A DNA stretch of 64,000 nt from contig JAZQDD010000023.1 of the NCBI GenBank assembly GCA_045546615.1, forward strand, positions 75,688-139,687, written 5' to 3'. The notes under the pieces were generated by a model. That model saw nothing but the letters and a program-made list of their open reading frames with translations. It made no database searches and was not told the DNA's origin. Of the stretch, positions 26,474 through 35,085 are shown one piece after another (position 1 is the first letter of the stretch; the number at the start of each line of letters is the position of its first letter). This DNA is from CAG-390 sp045546615 (GTDB lineage: Bacteria > Bacillota > Clostridia > Oscillospirales > CAG-272). The position numbers were made by a program, and so were the translations under genes.

Positions 26474-28227
26474 TACGCCTCCTCCTTTCCGTCGGTGTCA
26501 CTGCCCTTGACTTGCTGTTCGTATACCTCGCGGTAAATTTCCGAGGAAGCAAGAAGCTCGCTGTGAGTTCCCACGGCGGATATCGCGCCGTTTTCCATGA
26601 CCACTATCATATCCGCATCCTGCACCGAGGAGATGCGCTGTGCGATAATTATCTTCGTGGTGGCGGGGATATATTGCTTAAATCCCTCTCTGATAAGGGC
26701 ATCGGTTCTTGTATCAACGGCGCTTGTGGAGTCGTCAAGAATGAGTATCTTCGGTTTTTTGAGAAGCGCGCGGGCAATACAAAGCCTTTGCTTTTGTCCG
26801 CCCGAAACGTTAGTTCCGCCCTGCTCTATCTTCGTTTCGTAGCCTTCGGGGAACGCCGTCACGAAATCATGTGCCTGCGCAAGCTTGCACGCCTCGACAA
26901 GCTCTTCATCGGTGGCATTGGGATTACCCCAGCGCAGATTTTGTGCGATAGTACCCGAAAACAGCAAGTTTTTCTGAAGCACCATTGAAACGGCACTGCG
27001 CAGAGATTCGATATCGTATTTTCTAACGTCAACACCGCCGACCTTAACAACACCCTCTGTGGTATCGTAAAGTCTCGGTATAAGCTGAACGAGAGTTGAT
27101 TTGCTCGAACCCGTACCGCCGATGATACCGACGGTCATGCCCGACTTAATGTGCAAGTCCATGCCCGACAGCGCGTTCTTTTTTGCCTTTTGCGAATACT
27201 TGAAGCTGACTCCCTCAAAATCCACCGAGCCGTCAGCGATATCGAATATCGGGTTTTCGGGGTTTTCGAGTGCGCTCTGCTCGTCAAGCACCTGACAAAT
27301 TCTCTTGAACGACTCTGCCGACATGGTAAGGATGACGTATATCATCGACAGCATCATAAGGGACATGAGTATCTGCATACCGTAGGTAAGCATTGCGGAT
27401 ATCTGTCCCACGTCGATGGTCGCTCCGCCGCTGGTTATGGCAAGGCGCGAGCCGACAGTCAGAACGAATATCATATTGAAATACAGACAGAACTGCATTA
27501 TCGGGGTATTGAGCGCCACTATGCGCTCCGCGCGGGTGAAATCACCCATAATGTCCTCGGATGCCGCGCCGAACTTTTCTTTTTCGTAATTTTCGCGCGA
27601 AAATCCCTTTACAACGCGCATTCCGCGGACGTTTTCCTCGATAGCTTCATTAAGGCGGTCGTATTTCTTGAAAACACGGCGGAAAGCAGGCATCGCGTGC
27701 TTTGCGACAAGCAAAAGTCCGCAGATAAGGACGGGAACGACAACTACGAAGGTGGTTGCAAGCGCTCCTCCCATGACGTATGCCATGACAATAGCGAAAA
27801 GGAACATAAGAGGCGCACGTATAGCCGTGCGTATTACCATCATGTACGACATCTGCGCGTTGCCGACGTCCGTGGTAAGACGTGTAACGAGGGATGCCGA
27901 GGAAAATTTGTCAATATTCTCAAATGAATAGGTCTGGATCTTTCTGAAAAGATCTCCGCGCAGGTTCTTTGCGAATCCCGCAGACGCTTTAGCGCAGGTG
28001 TATCCCGCTATCGCGCCGCACGCAAGGGAGCAGATTGCCATCAGTATTAAAAGTCCGCCCTGCAACATGACCGTGCTCATCTGTGCACCGTTCTTTATCT
28101 GATTAACAAGGTCGGCGGCAATAAACGGAATAAAAACCTCTATTATTACCTCGGCGATGATGAAGAACAGCGTAAGTATCGTGGGGCGTTTATATTCTCT
28201 GATACACCCCGCAAGTCTTTTTATCAT
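26473..28227 (-). CDS. ABC exporter subunit, degenerate Walker B (type IV half-transporter)
   Basis: 584 residues from ATG 28227 (site AAAGGTAG). An upstream ATG at 28260 would be at the very first transcribed base, given the -10 at 28266-28271, so it is rejected. Six-helix membrane domain, Walker A GGTGSSKST, signature VSGGQKQR and Walker B ILILDDST, in which Asp replaces the catalytic Glu. This is the degenerate-site partner of the following gene. Confidence 0.9.
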   Translation of the reverse strand: MIKRLAGCIREYKRPTILTLFFIIAEVIIEVFIPFIAADLVNQIKNGAQMSTVMLQGGLLILMAICSLACGAIAGYTCAKASAGFAKNLRGDLFRKIQTYSFENIDKFSSASLVTRLTTDVGNAQMSYMMVIRTAIRAPLMFLFAIVMAYVMGGALATTFVVVVPVLICGLLLVAKHAMPAFRRVFKKYDRLNEAIEENVRGMRVVKGFSRENYEKEKFGAASEDIMGDFTRAERIVALNTPIMQFCLYFNMIFVLTVGSRLAITSGGATIDVGQISAMLTYGMQILMSLMMLSMIYVILTMSAESFKRICQVLDEQSALENPENPIFDIADGSVDFEGVSFKYSQKAKKNALSGMDLHIKSGMTVGIIGGTGSSKSTLVQLIPRLYDTTEGVVKVGGVDVRKYDIESLRSAVSMVLQKNLLFSGTIAQNLRWGNPNATDEELVEACKLAQAHDFVTAFPEGYETKIEQGGTNVSGGQKQRLCIARALLKKPKILILDDSTSAVDTRTDALIREGFKQYIPATTKIIIAQRISSVQDADMIVVMENGAISAVGTHSELLASSEIYREVYEQQVKGSDTDGKEEA

Positions 28228-28265
28228 TCTTTCTACCTTTCTTTTAGGATATCTATGCATTGTTA

Positions 28266-28294
28266 ATTATACTAAAATATGGTATTTATGTCAA
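28266..28294 (-). promoter_or_regulatory. Promoter of the first ABC exporter operon
   Basis: Minus strand TTGACA, 17-bp spacer, TATAAT. Divergent from the gpsA-like promoter about 90 bases away. Confidence 0.8.
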
Positions 28295-28384
28295 TACCTA
28301 AATCTTTACTAAAATAAACCTCTTGGCATAATATCTTTTAGAGAAAATATTGTAATTTATTAAATAAATCATTTATTTTTATGC

Positions 28385-28413
28385 TTGACATCGTAGTGCT
28401 TTTAATTTATAAT
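28385..28413 (+). promoter_or_regulatory. Promoter of the GpsA-like gene
   Basis: TTGACA, 17-bp spacer, TATAAT; AAGGAG follows ten bases before the start codon. Confidence 0.8.
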
Positions 28414-28443
28414 TAAATCACAGCTATCGCAAGGAGTAAATAT

Positions 28444-29496
28444 ATGGCAATTATAACCATCGTAGGCGCAGGAATGATGGGGTCAGCCCTCGCATTTCCC
28501 GCACGAGAGAATGGCAACGAGGTGCGCCTTGTAGGTACACACCTTGACAGAGAGATCATCTCGGAGTCACAAAAAACGGGCAAACACCCCAAATTTGACA
28601 CGCCCTTCCCCGCAGGAGTGAAGTATTATCAGATCGAGGACGTGGAATCCGCAATTGAGGGTGCAGACCTTATCATCGGCGGTGTTTCCAGCTTCGGAGT
28701 GGAGTGGTTCGGTGAGAAGATACTTCCCCTCATTCCCGAAAAAACACCCATACTCACCGTCACCAAGGGACTTATAGACACATCCGACGGTAAGCTTATC
28801 ACCTACCTTGATTATTGGGAGAGCGTTGCCGCATCACTCGGAAAGAATCTCTCGCTCAACGCCGTCGGCGGCCCCTGCACGAGCTACGAGCTTGTCGCGC
28901 ACGACCAGACAGAGGTAGCCTTCTGCGGTAAGGATATCGCCACCCTTTCTCTTATTCGCTCCTATATGCAGACCAACTATTACCACGTCAGCCTTTCCAC
29001 CGACATAGTCGGCATAGAAAGCGCAGTTGCCCTTAAAAACGGCTATGCGCTCGGCATCGCACTCACCATTGGCATTAACCAGAGTGAGCGCGGCATGGAC
29101 GATCCCCCCCACTATAACTCACAAGCCGCAGTCTTCGGTCAGAGTGTAAGGGAAATGAGCCGTCTGCTTACCTTCCAAGGCGCAAACACACTTGACAACC
29201 TTGCTGTCGGTCTTGGCGACCTTTACGTTACCGTATACGGCGGACGAACGCGCCTTGTCGGAATACTGCTCGGCAGAGGACTCACCATTGACGAAGCACT
29301 TGATGAGCTGAACGGCGTAACGCTTGAATCCCTCGTCGTAGCTCGCAGAGTCGCACGCGCGGTACGCATAAGCGCCGAGCGCGGAGTGCTTAACACTGCT
29401 GACTTCCCGTTGCTTTTGCATATTGATTCAATCTTGAATGAAAACGCACCGCCAGCGCTTCCTTGGGACAGTTTTAAATTTGAATATTCTAAATAA
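28444..29496 (+). CDS. gpsA: NAD(P)-dependent glycerol-3-phosphate dehydrogenase-like protein
   Basis: 350 residues. N-terminal Rossmann fold ITIVGAGMMGSALA, then LTVTKGL, VGGPCTSYELV (a substrate-loop equivalent), ALKNGYALGIAL with the catalytic Lys, and GLGDLYVTVYGGRTR. These correspond in order to GpsA motifs but diverge in places (for instance the AFPARENG after the nucleotide loop), so a related hydroxyacid or sugar-phosphate dehydrogenase is possible. Would interconvert dihydroxyacetone phosphate and glycerol-3-phosphate for lipid synthesis. Confidence 0.82.
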   Translation: MAIITIVGAGMMGSALAFPARENGNEVRLVGTHLDREIISESQKTGKHPKFDTPFPAGVKYYQIEDVESAIEGADLIIGGVSSFGVEWFGEKILPLIPEKTPILTVTKGLIDTSDGKLITYLDYWESVAASLGKNLSLNAVGGPCTSYELVAHDQTEVAFCGKDIATLSLIRSYMQTNYYHVSLSTDIVGIESAVALKNGYALGIALTIGINQSERGMDDPPHYNSQAAVFGQSVREMSRLLTFQGANTLDNLAVGLGDLYVTVYGGRTRLVGILLGRGLTIDEALDELNGVTLESLVVARRVARAVRISAERGVLNTADFPLLLHIDSILNENAPPALPWDSFKFEYSK

Positions 29497-29508
29497 AGGA
29501 TCAAAACA

Positions 29509-30756
29509 ATGAAAAAATTTATTTGTACTCTCGTAGCAACCATCCTCATCATCAGCTCTCTCCTGCCCGTCGGAAGTGCCGCAGCTTCCAAAGAATCTGA
29601 CTACAACGGCAAGATAATATCTGTTCTCGGTGACAGTATCTCCACATACGCAGGTTATATTCCCACCTCTGACGGCTACAACCTTGAGCATCTTGCGCGT
29701 TATCCGCAGGACAATCTCTTTTCCGGTGTTGAGCATACGTGGTGGATGCAGGTCATTGAACGCCTCGGCGCAAAACTCGGCGTGAATGATAGCTGGCGCG
29801 GCACAACGGTGGACGGAAAAAACGCAACCGACAAAACTGCCATCAGCAACGTACAGCGCATTAAAAATCTTGGCGCAAACGGCTCACCCGACGTGATCCT
29901 TCTGTACGGCGCAACCAACGACTACGGTCAGCTCAACAACATAGACACCTTTGACAAATCAAAGATCCCCGCCGAGGTCGACCTGAAGACCATGCAATGG
30001 AAATCTCTGTCCAAGGCATTTGTCAATACGATCATGCGCCTTCAGTATTTCTATCCCGACGCCCAGATCGTAGTTATTCTTCCCGCCAGAACGAAGAGCT
30101 ATTATCCCATGTCAAAGCTCCATTCGGGCAACAAACTGCTGATATCTATATGCGAGCATTTCGGTCTCCCCTACGTTGACCTGCGCACCTGCGGGATCAC
30201 CAATGACCATCTGCCCGACGGTATCCACCCCAACAAGGTGGGAATGGACCTCATCACCGAGGCAGTAATGAAGGTAATGCTCGAACAATGCACGATAACT
30301 GCGGGAAAAACAAATGTTTTCACCCTCAAGCATAATTTGACAGGTGTAAGAGCAAGTATGAAATACTATAAATCCGTGCGCGAGGGCGGCTCGTTTACCG
30401 AGACGTTGAGCGCTTCCACAGAGGGTATCGAAGTTACGATAACCATGGGCGGCACGGATATAACCGCAAGCTGCTATAAAAACCGTACTATCAACATAGA
30501 GAACGTCACGGGTGACATCGTGATTACCGCCAAGGGTACGAACACCCCGGACACGACAGTTGCTGATACTACTGCTCCCGACACGACCGTTCCCGACACG
30601 ACTGTTCCCGACACGACTGTTGCCGATACTACCGACACCACCGTTGCCGACACAACAGCGGCACAAAACAGCGGATGCGGCTCTGCCGTTGCATTCGCAC
30701 TCATTCCCGCATTGGCGGTAGCGGGTGCGCTTGCTGTAAAACGCAAGAAAAATTAA
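29509..30756 (+). CDS. Secreted SGNH/GDSL hydrolase with Thr-rich stalk and membrane anchor
   Basis: 415 residues. Signal peptide (residues 1-27), then an SGNH hydrolase: block I LGDSIS with Ser43, GATNDYG (Asn block), and DGIH with Asp237 and His240 completing the triad. Residues about 265-345 form a small beta domain; residues about 347-380 are PDTTV-type repeats; residues 390-415 are a hydrophobic helix ending in KRKKN, so the enzyme is displayed on the cell surface. Likely an esterase or deacetylase acting on a glycan or lipid; exact substrate unknown. AAGGA before ATG; 12 bases after the gpsA-like gene. Confidence 0.87.
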   Translation: MKKFICTLVATILIISSLLPVGSAAASKESDYNGKIISVLGDSISTYAGYIPTSDGYNLEHLARYPQDNLFSGVEHTWWMQVIERLGAKLGVNDSWRGTTVDGKNATDKTAISNVQRIKNLGANGSPDVILLYGATNDYGQLNNIDTFDKSKIPAEVDLKTMQWKSLSKAFVNTIMRLQYFYPDAQIVVILPARTKSYYPMSKLHSGNKLLISICEHFGLPYVDLRTCGITNDHLPDGIHPNKVGMDLITEAVMKVMLEQCTITAGKTNVFTLKHNLTGVRASMKYYKSVREGGSFTETLSASTEGIEVTITMGGTDITASCYKNRTINIENVTGDIVITAKGTNTPDTTVADTTAPDTTVPDTTVPDTTVADTTDTTVADTTAAQNSGCGSAVAFALIPALAVAGALAVKRKKN

Positions 30757-30767
30757 ATAAACCTACT

Positions 30768-30807
30768 GCGTTGTCCTCTTTCAAACGGAAGAGGGCAACG
30801 CTTTTTT
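30768..30807 (+). terminator. Terminator after the SGNH hydrolase gene
   Basis: GCGTTGTCCTCTT / AAGAGGGCAACGC stem, eight-base loop and T6. Confidence 0.88.
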
Positions 30808-30846
30808 ACATATTATTATATTTTACGCCAAAAAGCTCTTTTTCAG

Positions 30847-30914
30847 TTGACAACGCGCTCTTTTGGGGGTATAATAAAAAATGTTGCGTACGCAACTAAA
30901 ATTTCTTATTTTAG
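30847..30914 (+). promoter_or_regulatory. MarR-ABC operon promoter with palindromic operator and leader hairpin
   Basis: TTGACA (30847-30852), 17-bp spacer, TATAAT (30870-30875). The perfect palindrome GTTGCGTACGCAAC (30883-30896) covers the start point, a standard place for a MarR operator. Directly behind it CTAAAAT/ATTTTAG (30896-30914) can form a hairpin whose 3' arm runs into the AGGAG ribosome site. Confidence 0.8.
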
Positions 30915-30924
30915 GAGATAAATT

Positions 30925-31380
30925 ATGCCCGCGCTTATGAAATACATCAACTGCACCAGCCGCTGCGGCTCTGTCTGGCGCACCGAAAAGCTGAAAGACA
31001 CCGACCTTGGCGAATCGCACCACACCTACATCTTCACCGTCTGCCGCAACCCAGGCATATCGCAGGAAGCTATCGCACGTCGGCTTTTTATCAACAAGAG
31101 CAACGTCACACGCAGTCTTGCCCACCTTGAAAAGCACGGCTACGTCACGCGCGAGCGTTCTGCCGAGGATAAGCGAGTAACGCTTGTCTACCCGACGGAA
31201 AAAGCGTTCGACGCGCTCCCTCTCGTTCGGGAGATCCTCGGGGAATGGAACGGCATAATCACTCGTGGATTTTCCGACGAGGAGCTTGAAATATTTACCC
31301 AAATGATGGAAAGAGTTGCCGCAAACGCAAAGGAATTCACCAAAAAAATGCAAAACGGCGATGACGGAGAGAGCAAATGA
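30925..31380 (+). CDS. MarR-family transcriptional regulator
   Basis: 151 residues with the winged-helix core: GISQEAIARRLFINKSNVTRSLAHLEKHGYVTRERSAEDKRVTLVYPTEKA, including the DKR wing. MarR proteins bind palindromes as dimers and release them on ligand binding. First gene of a three-gene operon with an ABC exporter, preceded by a perfect palindrome at the promoter, so autoregulation and control of the exporter are likely. Stop overlaps the next ATG (ATGA). Confidence 0.93.
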   Translation: MPALMKYINCTSRCGSVWRTEKLKDTDLGESHHTYIFTVCRNPGISQEAIARRLFINKSNVTRSLAHLEKHGYVTRERSAEDKRVTLVYPTEKAFDALPLVREILGEWNGIITRGFSDEELEIFTQMMERVAANAKEFTKKMQNGDDGESK

Positions 31381-33128
31381 AAAGAATAATGAAATATCTG
31401 CGTCCGTACATGGGCGCAATGTCGCTGTCGCTGACGGTCAAGGTGCTTGCCACACTATCCGAGCTTGCGATACCGTATATCCTCAGCTACATAATCGACG
31501 GCATAATACGTCCGCTTGCCGACTCGTCCGCCGTTGATACCTCGGCTGTTGTGCGTCAGATAGCGCTTTGGGCGGCACTCATGGTGGTCTGCGCCGCCGC
31601 CGCACTTGTCGGCAACGTGTTTGCAAACAGAATGGCGGCAAAATACGCCGCAAGCGTGGCGCGCGAGGTGAGACGCGACCTTTTTTCGCGCACGATGCGC
31701 CTTTCGGCGGCAAAAACGGATGCCTTCACCGTTCCGAGCCTTGAAAGCCGCCTTACCACCGATACGTACAACATACATAATTTCATAAACACCATGCAAA
31801 GAATGGGTATCCGCGCCCCCATATTCTTGGTTGGCGGTCTTACGCTGACAGCCACGCTTGACGGAATGCTCACTCTCGTTATGGCATGCGTGCTTCCCTT
31901 TATTTTTGTCAGCGTTTACTTTATCACCGCCAAGGGACTTCCCATGTACACGCGCGTGCAAAAGGCTGTTGACTCGATGATAAGAGTTGTGCGCGAGGAT
32001 GCGCAGGGCGTGCGCGTTATAAAAGCACTCTCAAAAACGGAATACGAAAAACGCCGTTATGACAAAGAAAACGCCGCACTTGCCGCCATCGAGGGCAGGA
32101 CTAACGCCATAATGTCATCCACCAACCCCGTGATGAATCTTTTCATGAATCTCGGACTTGTTGCGGTGGTGTTTGTCGGTGCGCACAGAGTAAACGGCGG
32201 ACTTACCGAACCCGGCAAAATAATCGCTTTTATACAGTATTTCACCCTTATATCCATGGCAATGATGTCGATAACGCGCATTTTTGTAATCTATTCAAAA
32301 GCCGCCGCATCCGCACGCCGTATCAGCGAGGTGCTTGACACCGAGGAAGGACTCCCCCACGCGAGTGCAAGCAAATTCCCCGCACGTGCCGAGCGCGGAG
32401 TGGTGTTTGACGGCGTGAGTTTTTCCTACAACGGCAAAAAACAAATTCTTCGTGACGTCAGCTTTAACGTCCCCACGGGAACACGCCTTGGTATAATCGG
32501 TGCAACGGGCTCGGGAAAAAGCACGATAATATCGCTTCTTATGCGCTTTTATGACGTGGATTCGGGCAGTGTGCGCATCGACGGGCGCGACGTTCGCACG
32601 CTTGACGACCACGAGCTGCACTCGCTTTTCGGTGTAGCTATGCAAAACGACTTCATCGTTGCCGACACCATTGAGGAGAACATCCGCTTTGGCAGAGATA
32701 TCTCGCACGAGGAAATCCTGCGCGCCGCAAAAATCGCACAGGCGGCGGACTTTATCGAGAGCTTCGACGGGACGTATTCCTATATGCTCGAGGCAAAGGG
32801 CGCAAACCTTTCCGGCGGACAGAAGCAACGCCTGCTCATTGCTCGCGCCATTGCGGGCAACCCTCGCATATTGATACTTGACGACTCAAGCTCCGCGCTT
32901 GACTACAAAACCGATGCCGCGCTCCGTACGGCTATTGAGCGCGAACTTTCGGGAACGACAACCTTTATCGTAGCGCAAAGAGTCAGCTCGGTAATGAGCT
33001 GTGAGCAAATAGCCGTTATCCATGATGGGCGCATAGCCGCGCTCGGCTCGCACAAGGAGCTTATCGCATCGTGCGATATCTACCGCGAAATAAGTAATTC
33101 ACAGTTGGGAGGTGCTATTCTTGAATAA
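31377..33128 (+). CDS. ABC exporter subunit, degenerate Walker B
   Basis: 583 residues. Six-helix membrane domain (about residues 15-310) and ATPase with Walker A GATGSGKST, signature LSGGQKQR and Walker B ILILDDSS, Asp in place of the catalytic Glu. Pairs with the next gene as a heterodimeric exporter; placed behind a MarR regulator, which suggests export of a toxic or antimicrobial compound that is the regulator's ligand (inference). Confidence 0.92.
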   Translation: MKRIMKYLRPYMGAMSLSLTVKVLATLSELAIPYILSYIIDGIIRPLADSSAVDTSAVVRQIALWAALMVVCAAAALVGNVFANRMAAKYAASVAREVRRDLFSRTMRLSAAKTDAFTVPSLESRLTTDTYNIHNFINTMQRMGIRAPIFLVGGLTLTATLDGMLTLVMACVLPFIFVSVYFITAKGLPMYTRVQKAVDSMIRVVREDAQGVRVIKALSKTEYEKRRYDKENAALAAIEGRTNAIMSSTNPVMNLFMNLGLVAVVFVGAHRVNGGLTEPGKIIAFIQYFTLISMAMMSITRIFVIYSKAAASARRISEVLDTEEGLPHASASKFPARAERGVVFDGVSFSYNGKKQILRDVSFNVPTGTRLGIIGATGSGKSTIISLLMRFYDVDSGSVRIDGRDVRTLDDHELHSLFGVAMQNDFIVADTIEENIRFGRDISHEEILRAAKIAQAADFIESFDGTYSYMLEAKGANLSGGQKQRLLIARAIAGNPRILILDDSSSALDYKTDAALRTAIERELSGTTTFIVAQRVSSVMSCEQIAVIHDGRIAALGSHKELIASCDIYREISNSQLGGAILE

Positions 33129-34992
33129 GGGAGGCTTTGGCGGAGGTAAGTCTATACTTGCAGATCCGCGCTCACAGAAAAACCCCAACAATTATTCCTC
33201 GAAGGCAAAAAAGCTCGACAAAAAAACGCGCCGTATGGTGCTTTTGCGCCTCGGGAAATACCTTTTCAAACACAAATTCATTCTCCTTATCGCCTTTGTC
33301 CTTATGATCTCGTCAAACGTCCTTGCGCTGTTTGGCCCGAAGCTCTCGGGACTTGCGATAAACGCCATTGAGCCCGGGGCGGGAAACGTTGACATTCCCA
33401 CCGCGACCTACTACGTCATACTTATGGCGGTATTCTACGTTCTCTCCGCGCTTTTCTCGCTCCTGCTCGCGCTGACGCTTGTAAAGCTCGGTCAGCGCAT
33501 AACGTACACCCTGCGCCGCGACCTTTTTGAGCATCTGCTGACTCTGCCCGTAGGCTACTTTGACCGCCACCAGACGGGAGATATCATAAGTCACATTTCA
33601 TACGACGTTGACACGGTAAACACTTCCCTATCCCACGACCTTTTGCAGATATGCGCAAGCGTTATCACCGTCGTAGGTTCGGTTGCGATGATGCTCTCCA
33701 TCTCCCCCGTTCTTGTGCTTGTATTCGTAATAACCGTGCCGATATCACTCCTTATCGCGCGCCGCCGCACCACCAAGGTGCGCCCGCTGTTCCGCCGCCG
33801 CAGTGCAAAGCTCGGTGAGCTTAACGGATACGCCGAGGAGATGCTCTCGGGACAGAAAACGATACACGCATACGGCAGAGAGGACACTATCTCTGCAAAA
33901 TTTGACCAAAAGAACGCCGAGGCGTGCGACGCCTACTACGAGGCGGACTACCACGGCGCCGCCATCGGCCCGTCGGTCAATTTTATAAACAATCTCTCAA
34001 TTTCCCTTATAATCATGCTTGGCGGTATTTTTTATATGCTGTCGCTCACGGGCGTTGTCGGCGCAGGCTCGGTCTTCTTCATCGAGCTTGGCTTTCTTTC
34101 CTCGTTCGTGCAGTATTCACGCCGCTTTTCAGGCCCTATAAATGAGTTCGCAAACATCCTCGCAGATCTGCAATCCGCGCTTGCCGCCGCGGAAAGAATA
34201 TTCCGAATCCTTGACGAAGCCCCCGAAAAGCAAGACTCCCCCACCGCGCGTGAGCTTATCGGCGTTTCGGGAGAGGTCAGCTTTGAGAACGTAAAGTTCG
34301 GCTATCTGCCAGAAACCACGATAATCAAAAATCTGACGCTTGACGTAAAATCGGGCAGTACGGTTGCCATAGTCGGCCCTACGGGTGCGGGAAAAACCAC
34401 CATAATCAACCTGCTGATGCGATTTTACGACGTTGACAGCGGCGTAATACGCATTGACGGCACTCCGATAACGGAGCTTACACGCTCGTCCCTTCGCGCC
34501 GCGTACACCATGGTACTGCAGGATACGTGGCTCTTTGGCGGAACGGTTGCCGAAAACATCGCATACGGCAGGGAGGGCGCAACGCGTGAGGAGATAGAGG
34601 CGGCGGCTCGTGCGGCAAAGATAGATTCCTTTATCGACTCGCTCCCCGACGGCTACGACACGGTAATGACCGACAACGGCGTTAGCATCTCCAAGGGGCA
34701 AAAACAGCTCATCACCATAGCGCGCGCAATGCTTGCCGACTCTCCGATGCTCATACTTGACGAGGCAACGTCCAACGTCGACTCGCGCACCGAGCAACAA
34801 ATAGGCGAGGCGATGCTTCGCCTGATGCGCGGACGAACTTGCTTTGTAATCGCCCACCGCCTATCGACCATCCAAAACGCCGACGTTATCCTTGTAGTAA
34901 AGGACGGAAACGTAATAGAGCAGGGCAACCACGCCGATCTGCTTGCCGCGGGCGGCTTTTACGCCTCGCTTTATAACTCGCAATTTTCATAA
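33121..34992 (+). CDS. ABC exporter subunit, canonical Walker B
   Basis: 623 residues from TTG 33121. GGGAGG at 33107-33112 overlaps an in-frame GTG at 33112 and is correctly spaced only for the TTG, which overlaps the preceding gene by eight bases. N-terminal Gly/Lys-rich cytoplasmic segment, six-helix membrane domain, Walker A GPTGAGKTT, signature ISKGQKQ (deviant) and Walker B MLILDEATS. Complements the degenerate site of its partner. Confidence 0.9.
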   Translation: MNKGGFGGGKSILADPRSQKNPNNYSSKAKKLDKKTRRMVLLRLGKYLFKHKFILLIAFVLMISSNVLALFGPKLSGLAINAIEPGAGNVDIPTATYYVILMAVFYVLSALFSLLLALTLVKLGQRITYTLRRDLFEHLLTLPVGYFDRHQTGDIISHISYDVDTVNTSLSHDLLQICASVITVVGSVAMMLSISPVLVLVFVITVPISLLIARRRTTKVRPLFRRRSAKLGELNGYAEEMLSGQKTIHAYGREDTISAKFDQKNAEACDAYYEADYHGAAIGPSVNFINNLSISLIIMLGGIFYMLSLTGVVGAGSVFFIELGFLSSFVQYSRRFSGPINEFANILADLQSALAAAERIFRILDEAPEKQDSPTARELIGVSGEVSFENVKFGYLPETTIIKNLTLDVKSGSTVAIVGPTGAGKTTIINLLMRFYDVDSGVIRIDGTPITELTRSSLRAAYTMVLQDTWLFGGTVAENIAYGREGATREEIEAAARAAKIDSFIDSLPDGYDTVMTDNGVSISKGQKQLITIARAMLADSPMLILDEATSNVDSRTEQQIGEAMLRLMRGRTCFVIAHRLSTIQNADVILVVKDGNVIEQGNHADLLAAGGFYASLYNSQFS

Positions 34993-35085
34993 ATTTAATT
35001 TTTTTAAAAAATTTTTTAAAAATATAAAACCGTTGTGTCTTTTCATGCATCATAAGTATCAGTAAAGAAAAAACAAGGAGTCACC
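34993..35085 (+). promoter_or_regulatory. AT-rich leader of the sigma-LRR fusion gene
   Basis: A/T-tract region followed by ACCGTTGTGTC and CATAAGTATCAG, not a consensus housekeeping promoter. An alternative-sigma promoter recognised by the encoded factor is possible but unproven. AAGGAG lies at the end, before the ATG. Confidence 0.35.
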
